DNA of 64,000 bases from contig OW818658.1 of the NCBI GenBank assembly GCA_942492815.1, positions 1,550,001 to 1,614,000 on the forward strand, written 5' to 3'. The DNA comes from JAEUWI01 sp942492815. GTDB taxonomy: Bacteria > Hydrogenedentota > Hydrogenedentia > Hydrogenedentales > JAEUWI01. The first letter of the stretch is position 1. Each line of letters opens with the position of its first letter. Shown here in pieces: positions 58,883 to 64,000 of this stretch. The notes beneath the pieces are model-generated. The model worked only from the letters and a program-made list of their open reading frames with translations. It was not told where the DNA came from and did no database searches. The position numbers and the translations under genes are program-made.

Positions 58883-60327
58883 ATATTACGAGACGTTGCG
58901 TGGGCGTGCTGGCCGGCGTGCTGGCATTCGTGGCGGGCGGGTCGGCCCTGGCCGCGGGATACATGCTGCCGGAGATTTCGGTCGAATCGAAGGAATGCAT
59001 CGAGTGTCACAAGATGCAGAGCAAGGTGATCTACGAGCAGTGGGGGGACAGCAAGCACTTTCGCGGCAATATTGGCTGCTTCGAGTGCCACAAGGCGGAG
59101 CGCGAGGACAAAGACGCCTACGACCACTATGGCAAGGTAATCGCCACCATCGTGAGTCCCAAGGACTGCGCCCGCTGCCACGAGAAGGAAGTGGAGCAGT
59201 TCGTGTCTTCGCACCATGCCAAGGCGGCGCGGATCCTGGGTTCGCTGGACAACGTGCTGGCGGAGGTGGTGGAAGGGAACAACGACTTTATTACGCCTAT
59301 GTTCCCCATGGGCGTTTCCGCCGCCGCAGTGAACGGCTGCTGGCAGTGCCATGGTTCCGAGGTGAAGGTGATGCCCGACGGCAAGCTGGATCCGGCGACC
59401 TGGCCCAATTCCGGTATCGGCCGCATCAATCCGGACGGATCCGAAGGGTCGTGCTCCGCGTGCCACTCGCGGCATGCGTTCTCGGTGGAGCAGGTGCGCA
59501 ATCCGGAGAACTGTGGCAAGTGCCACATGGGCCCGGACCATCCGCAGATCGAGATTTACAACGAGTCGAAGCACGGCGTGGCCTTCCGGGCGAACATCGA
59601 CAAGATGAATATGGACAGCCCGAAGTGGGTGGTGGGCGAGGACTACAGCGCCGCGCCGACCTGCGCGACCTGCCACATGAGCGCGACGAAGGATCAGCCG
59701 GTGACGCACGACGTGGGGATGCGCATCAGTTGGAACAACCGCCCGGCGGTATCGGTTCGTCCGGAAGTGGCGGATGCGAAGATGGGCCTGCCCGGCAAGG
59801 ACGTGAGCTGGGAACAGCGCCGGGACAACATGGAGAACGTCTGTCTGAATTGCCACAACCAGAACTATGTGGACGCCTTCTACACGCAATACGACGGCCT
59901 GCTGGATCTGTATCACGAGAAGTTTGCCAATCCGGGCCTGGAGCTGATGGCGCTTGCCAAGCCCCTCTTGAAGCCGGTGGAATTCGGCAACAAGATCGAC
60001 TGGACATGGTACGAGATCTGGCACCACGAAGGCCGTCGCGCGCGCCACGGCGTCTCCATGATGGGGCCAGACATTACGCACTGGCACGGCACCTATGAAG
60101 TGGCCAAACACTTCTATACGAAGTTCATTCCCGAGCTGGAAGAGCTGATCGAGGACGGCAAGGCATCCGGCGATGCGACCAAAGAAGCGGCCGCAGTGGC
60201 GCTTGAGGCGAAGCTGGAGGAGGTGTTGAAGAGCAACAACCACCGCTGGTTCAACGGCGAAATGGATGAGAAGGAGAAGGCGGAGCGCAAGAAGCGTATG
60301 GAAGAGTTCCAGGAACGCTACAAGTAA
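58879..60327 (+). CDS. octaheme HAO-like cytochrome c
   Basis: 482 residues. Sec signal (VGVLAGVLAFVAGGSALAAG). Exactly eight CxxCH motifs: CIECH, CFECH, CARCH, CWQCH, CSACH, CGKCH, CATCH and CLNCH, as in hydroxylamine oxidoreductase and octaheme nitrite reductases. The MMGPDITHWHGTYEVAKHFY block near the C-terminus is typical of the HAO family. Quinol-linked NrfCD partners suggest the reducing direction (nitrite or hydroxylamine to ammonium), as proposed for epsilonproteobacterial HAO; direction and substrate are inference. The C-terminus is a charged helix. A strong terminator follows 18 bases downstream. Confidence 0.88.
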   Translation: MNITRRCVGVLAGVLAFVAGGSALAAGYMLPEISVESKECIECHKMQSKVIYEQWGDSKHFRGNIGCFECHKAEREDKDAYDHYGKVIATIVSPKDCARCHEKEVEQFVSSHHAKAARILGSLDNVLAEVVEGNNDFITPMFPMGVSAAAVNGCWQCHGSEVKVMPDGKLDPATWPNSGIGRINPDGSEGSCSACHSRHAFSVEQVRNPENCGKCHMGPDHPQIEIYNESKHGVAFRANIDKMNMDSPKWVVGEDYSAAPTCATCHMSATKDQPVTHDVGMRISWNNRPAVSVRPEVADAKMGLPGKDVSWEQRRDNMENVCLNCHNQNYVDAFYTQYDGLLDLYHEKFANPGLELMALAKPLLKPVEFGNKIDWTWYEIWHHEGRRARHGVSMMGPDITHWHGTYEVAKHFYTKFIPELEELIEDGKASGDATKEAAAVALEAKLEEVLKSNNHRWFNGEMDEKEKAERKKRMEEFQERYK

Positions 60328-60345
60328 ACGGTTTCAGCAAATTGA

Positions 60346-60379
60346 ATGGGCTGGTTGCGGTACGAGGCAACCAGCCCAT
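60346..60379 (+). terminator. rho-independent terminator of the cytochrome operon
   Basis: ATGGGCTGGTTGC (60346-60358), eight-base loop, GCAACCAGCCCAT (60367-60379), then tttcta. A perfect 13-bp stem. Confidence 0.85.
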
Positions 60380-60471
60380 TTTCTATTTGCCTGGGGAGGC
60401 AAGGGTCGCCGTTTGTGGTTAACAGAGGAGGATTGACCACGGAAGAGCCTGGAGCGGCCTCCGGCCGCAAC

Positions 60472-60525
60472 GCAATGATTCACCACGAAGGCCACGAAGA
60501 GCACGAAGAAGAAAAAGGGAAGGAA
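60472..60525. repeat. 'cttcgtgg' dispersed repeat, inverted copy
   Basis: caccacgaaggccacgaaga then gcacgaagaagaaaaaggga, the reverse complement of the copy at 468-523. Confidence 0.75.
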
Positions 60526-60772
60526 GCGTTCTGCAACTATGATTCCCCGCTGCAATCCAGGCAAGACCTGATTGAACTCGCGTCTTTACGTGCAATGTAT
60601 CAGGAAGAAAGCTTGGCAAGGGTGACTAAATCCAAGCTAATCCACCGGCTCTGCCGGTGAGAATTCAACAGGGTCCGCCGTTCGGCCGTTACATTAGTCG
60701 CTGTTACAACACGTGGGACATGATTCGCGACGGGTTCCGCAAGCTGGAACCAGTATTAGCTCCGTAGGAGCG

Positions 60773-60952
60773 GCAGTCAATAGCCCGGGGCGTAAGCCCC
60801 GGGTCGACGATCCGCAATTCGTTTCAATCCGCGAAGCGGATGGTAGAGCAATACGACGCGAATCTGCCATCCGCTTCGCGGATTCATCGGTACGTTGCCA
60901 AGGTTCCTGGGGCTTACGCCCCAGGCTATTGACTGCCATCCGCTTCGCGGAT
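60773..60952. repeat. inverted-repeat element with three small palindromes
   Basis: gcagtcaatagcccggggcg (from 60773) pairs with ggctattgactgc (to 60936), each arm including a ggcgtaagcc/ggcttacgcc hairpin. Inside and beside it lie ATCCGCGAAGCGGAT (60827-60841), ATCCGCTTCGCGGAT (60869-60883) and ATCCGCTTCGCGGAT (60938-60952). The long spacer 60380-61395 otherwise holds only a short cttcgtgg-type repeat near 61142. Confidence 0.7.
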
Positions 60953-61395
60953 TGGTGACGTTGCGGTCCTGAGTAGCAAGCCAGAAATCGAGTCGCGCGC
61001 TTCACCCGGATGAACCCCATAGACCTTGGCAAACTGAACCTTTACCTGGACTAAACGGACCCTTTTAGGGGCCTTCCTCATACCACCGGTTCTACCGGTG
61101 GTTACTAATTGACCGCCGAAGCCCACTGCAATGCGGCAGACTCTCTTCTCTTCGTGTTCCTCGTGCCTTCGTGGTGAATGCTTCTTGTGTTTCTATCGTG
61201 GCCGGGCGGCGTATCGAGTCACACCCCAGCATTCACGCCCCGATAAATTGGATGCGCAAGCCCGGTGCCGTCGGACGGTTCGTGTTGACAGGCGGGGGGC
61301 TTCCGTGTTAGACAGAGTATAGAGAGACCTTCACCGAGAAGGCCGTGCGGTTCAGGTTGAGAAAGGCCCAATGGCAGTTTGGGCAGGGCAGAACG

Positions 61396-61839
61396 ATGAG
61401 CCACGAGATCGAAGATGCGCCTCCGCCCCACGAGGTGACGAAATTACTGTGGGCGCACGCGGACGCAACCGCCGAACGCGTTATCGAGCGATTGGGCGGG
61501 CCGCTCCGGCTGGCCAATCTGGAGCAATTCCTGCGGGACAAGCAGTGCCTGCGCTATGTGACGTCGATCCACTTCGACGGGGATGCCTTGGAGCCTCACC
61601 AGTTTGCGGAGCCGGTGCTTCACGGCGAAGGGGCGGAACGCCATTGCTGCCTCTACATCCACCCGCGCTATCAGGGCTATCCCGAGTCCGTTCCGTATCT
61701 GGTGGCGTATATGGCCGCCGCGATTACCTATGGCGATGCCGCCGATCCGGATCTGTGCGAGCATCTGGGCTCCATGCTGGTGAAAGAGTCGAAGGAAGTC
61801 TTCTACGCGCGGATATGCCGGTTGGCGGACCTGACCTGA
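61396..61839 (+). CDS. hypothetical cytoplasmic protein
   Basis: 147 residues from ATG 61396 (MSHEIEDAPPPHEVTKLLWA). No signal peptide; HCCLYIHPRYQGYPESVPYL and a helical C-terminus (CEHLGSMLVKESKEVFYARI) stand out. Base composition and the GC-rich third positions match real genes of this genome, and the overlapping frame starting at 61371 does not. Family not recognised. Confidence 0.6.
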   Translation: MSHEIEDAPPPHEVTKLLWAHADATAERVIERLGGPLRLANLEQFLRDKQCLRYVTSIHFDGDALEPHQFAEPVLHGEGAERHCCLYIHPRYQGYPESVPYLVAYMAAAITYGDAADPDLCEHLGSMLVKESKEVFYARICRLADLT

Positions 61840-62080
61840 TCGGGGTTGTGACACGGTAATTGCGTTAAAATGGGTTCATCTGGGTATTGCGTGAGTGAGC
61901 GTTAGCGAAGTAAAAACTGTCCGAAGTTGAAGTTTTTAACCACGAATGGACTTAGAACAGCCTTTGGCCGTAACCAAAAGAGTTGAACCGCAAATTTACG
62001 CAAATTCTATCCATGCCTTGAAAAGTCGGTTGCACTTGCAGTGTGCAAGGCGTTGGTCAGACTGATTTGCACATGTTTAT

Positions 62081-62152
62081 TTCCGTGAAGTTCCGTGCCC
62101 TTCCGTGTCAATGCTTTTTTTGACCACGGAAGGGCACGGAATTTCACGGAAA
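62081..62152. repeat. 27-bp inverted repeat ('ttccgtg')
   Basis: ttccgtgaagttccgtgccc... (62081-62107) and ...gcacggaatttcacggaa (62125-62152), 26 of 27 paired, with a short T-rich loop. It is the main feature of the 61840-62493 spacer, where I see no gene. Confidence 0.8.
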
Positions 62153-62388
62153 GTTCTCCTTGAAGTGTTCGCTTCGTAAATCCATGAACACCAAATTGTT
62201 ATAAGCCTATTGGATGAAAGATCTTGCTGAAAAAGCAAGATAATGACGGATAGAAGTACGGATTTGCCCGAAAAAGAAACCGGTATTCACCCCATGATAT
62301 CGGCAACTTTGTAGATCCGCAGCCTGGTCTTCGGTAGTTCGGTAGCCCCTTTGAATTTCACCGTACGATCAAAGCCAGTTGCTCTGTC

Positions 62389-62434
62389 CGCGCAACTTCG
62401 TTGCACGGGCCGGGGGCTGGAAAGCCCCCGCTCC
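62389..62434. repeat. 'gggggctggaaagc' hairpin repeat, third copy
   Basis: gcaacttcgttgc then gggggctggaaagcccccgc and tccat. The same two blocks occur in the same order at 39353-39440. Confidence 0.75.
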
Positions 62435-62493
62435 ATATTTCCGCAGTTTCGTTGGTTTTAATGCGGCGGCCTTGGGGCCTGCGAAGGGGTCCC

Positions 62494-64000
62494 CTATTTC
62501 GAGGTGACTTTTTCGAGGATGTCGAGCAGTTGCTTGAGGCGGTAGGGCTTGCGGATGTAGGCGGCGACCTCCTTGAAGATGGCGGGGGAGGAGCTTTCAC
62601 TTTCGCTGTAGCCGCTGCTGAGGATGATCGGAATTCCAGGGTTGATCTCGCGCATCCTTATGCAGGCGGTTTCGCCGTTCATCCGGGGCATGGTGAGGTC
62701 GAGGAGGACGGCATTGAGCGTGGCGTGGTGGGTCTCGAACAGTTCCACCCCTTCCTGGCCGTCCACGGCGGTAATGACCTCGTAGCCGCTGTGTTCGAGG
62801 ATGCGCCGCGCCGCGTTGCGGACGAGTTCCTCGTCATCAACGACGAGTACGCGCATGCCCGGAGCAATCCCTTCCGAGTACACTTCTTTTGTTTCTGGAA
62901 TCGCGACGGGTGCCGCCGGGTGGGGTACGGGCTGGAAATAGACGCGGAACGTGGCCCCTTCGCCGAGGCGGCTCTTGAGTGAAACGAGGCCGCGATGGGC
63001 GTAGACGATTCCGAGCACGGCGGCCAGGCCGAGGCCGGAACCGTGGTGCTTGGTGGTGTAGAAGGGGTCAAAAATCCGGGTGATGGCGTCTTCATGGAGG
63101 CCCGCACCGGTGTCTGAGACTTCCAAGTATACATAAAGTCCGGGTACGGGCCCGTGCTGGTGAAGGAGCTTCGAAAAATCGGGTTCCTTGAGCAACTCAG
63201 TTCCGGTCGTGATGGTAACGGTGCCGGGCGCGCCCACGAGCGCGTCGGACGCATTGGTCACGAGGCTTAAGAGCACCTGGCGGAGGTGGGCCGGGTCGGC
63301 GCTGATGGCGGGGAGGGCAGAGTTTCCGTGGAGGACCAGGGTAGCCTTCGGCGCCAGGGTCATGCGGAGGAGTTGCTGGGTGCCCGCCACCAGTTCGTCG
63401 AGATTGACGATTTGCTCTTCCCTCGGGGCCTTTCCCGCGTAGGCGAGGAGCTGGTGGCATAGGTCGGCTGCCCGCTGGGAACTCTCCAGGATCTCCTGGC
63501 AGGTCTGCACGTGCTCGCTTTCCGATTTGAGACAGCGCGAAAGGTGGTCGGCATTGGCCATGACGCCCACGAGCAGGTTGTTGAAATCGTGGGCCACCCC
63601 GCCGGCGAGTATTTCCAGGCTTTCCATCTTCTGACGGCGCTGGATCTGTTGCTCCCGGAGGCGGCGTTCGGAGATGTTTTCGAGCACGGCAACGAGTATG
63701 CTGGCCTGGCGGTAGTCGGTGGGGACGGGGGTAGCCACGATGCTGAACTGGATGACGGTCTCGTCCCGGCACAGGAGGCGCGTCTCAAAGGAATGACGGG
63801 CGTCGCCGGAGGATTGGATTTTCTCGAGGGCGGTCCGGAATGCGCTGCGGTCGTCATCCTGGACCAGGCTTTCCAGGCCGGTATCGTGAAGCTGGCGCAC
63901 GGAATAGCCGAGTTCGGCGGCGAGGGTCTGATTGCACTCGATGAGGCGTCCCTGAGAAGACATGACGAGAATGCTTGCTGGGACGTTGTCGAAGACGGCC
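62494..64000 (-). CDS. hybrid sensor histidine kinase with PAS and receiver, 5' end missing
   Basis: At least 502 residues; the frame is open to the right edge (AVFDNVPASILVMSSQGRLIE continues upstream of the ATG at 63963), so the true start lies outside. Order: PAS domain, H-box (LAGGVAHDFNNLLVGVMANA), ATPase with VTNASDAL (N-box), SDTGAGL and GSGLGLAAV (G-boxes), then a C-terminal receiver (MRVLVVDDEELVRNAARRIL, phospho-acceptor Asp in LLDLTMPRMNG, Lys in YIRKPYRL). Cytoplasmic hybrid kinase; the signal and target are unknown. Confidence 0.92.
   Translation of the reverse strand, partial: AVFDNVPASILVMSSQGRLIECNQTLAAELGYSVRQLHDTGLESLVQDDDRSAFRTALEKIQSSGDARHSFETRLLCRDETVIQFSIVATPVPTDYRQASILVAVLENISERRLREQQIQRRQKMESLEILAGGVAHDFNNLLVGVMANADHLSRCLKSESEHVQTCQEILESSQRAADLCHQLLAYAGKAPREEQIVNLDELVAGTQQLLRMTLAPKATLVLHGNSALPAISADPAHLRQVLLSLVTNASDALVGAPGTVTITTGTELLKEPDFSKLLHQHGPVPGLYVYLEVSDTGAGLHEDAITRIFDPFYTTKHHGSGLGLAAVLGIVYAHRGLVSLKSRLGEGATFRVYFQPVPHPAAPVAIPETKEVYSEGIAPGMRVLVVDDEELVRNAARRILEHSGYEVITAVDGQEGVELFETHHATLNAVLLDLTMPRMNGETACIRMREINPGIPIILSSGYSESESSSPAIFKEVAAYIRKPYRLKQLLDILEKVTSK

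Noticed and set aside
61371..61859. Second frame overlapping the small gene at 61396
   Set aside because: Arg- and Gly-rich translation typical of an off-frame reading; the 61396 frame has better codon character.

Overview
This window comes from a GC-rich, Gram-negative, free-living heterotroph. The evidence is Tat and Sec signal peptides, a lipoprotein cytochrome, OmpA-domain proteins, a PEP-CTERM/exosortase pair and a sodium-sugar symporter. Secreted Gfo/Idh/MocA oxidoreductases, GH99-like and DUF6259-like glycosidases, a split ebo cluster and very heavy loading of intergenic space with short dispersed repeats fit lineages around Planctomycetota, Lentisphaerota and Candidatus Hydrogenedentota. 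Hydrogenedentota is my best guess, but no rRNA or core marker is present to test it. I see no tRNA, rRNA, CRISPR array or transposase.

Layout. 1-16 kb holds six genes that I read as a complete eboABCDEF set, split in two on the minus strand: eboE-eboC-eboF (588-4299) and eboD-eboA-eboB (13055-15323). Between them lie a Gfo/Idh/MocA dehydrogenase, an AT-richer insert with a 1253-residue SIR2-domain protein and a small membrane protein, and a BchE-like B12/radical SAM enzyme. 16-25 kb holds a PLP aminotransferase-like gene, then a tight plus-strand sugar operon: SSS symporter, DeoR regulator, FGGY kinase, fucose/arabinose-isomerase-like enzyme and amidohydrolase. 25-29 kb carries three exported Gfo/Idh/MocA proteins, two of them a tandem duplication. 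29-37 kb is a decayed, repeat-rich zone with a DUF3800 protein, a probable SWIM-protein chimera, a secreted unknown, an rpoN tail remnant and a probable frameshifted gene. 37-47 kb carries an acyl-CoA ligase, a Tat-exported unknown and two secreted glycosidase-like proteins.

47-54 kb is the most system-like part. A PadR regulator, a membrane protein with HAAS-like, VIT-like and VWA-like regions ending in a PEP-CTERM signal, and an exosortase form one translationally coupled operon. It is flanked by three OmpA-domain paralogs, two of which share a tryptophan-rich SKGR-GHWWWP motif. 54-56 kb has an unusual prepilin-like protein and a GNAT acetyltransferase. 56-60.3 kb is a four-gene respiratory operon: tetraheme lipoprotein, NrfC-like Fe-S protein, NrfD-like membrane protein and an octaheme HAO-like cytochrome. 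It ends in a strong terminator. The window closes with a small unknown gene and a PAS/histidine kinase/receiver hybrid that runs off the right edge.

Intergenic DNA is packed with recurrent families: 9-bp GGGAC-type tandem arrays, a heptamer array, roughly 400-bp elements with terminal inverted repeats, 'gtggcacag' hairpins, REP-like pairs, and a tiny TCCGC...GCGGA palindrome that sits inside several of the other repeat families.
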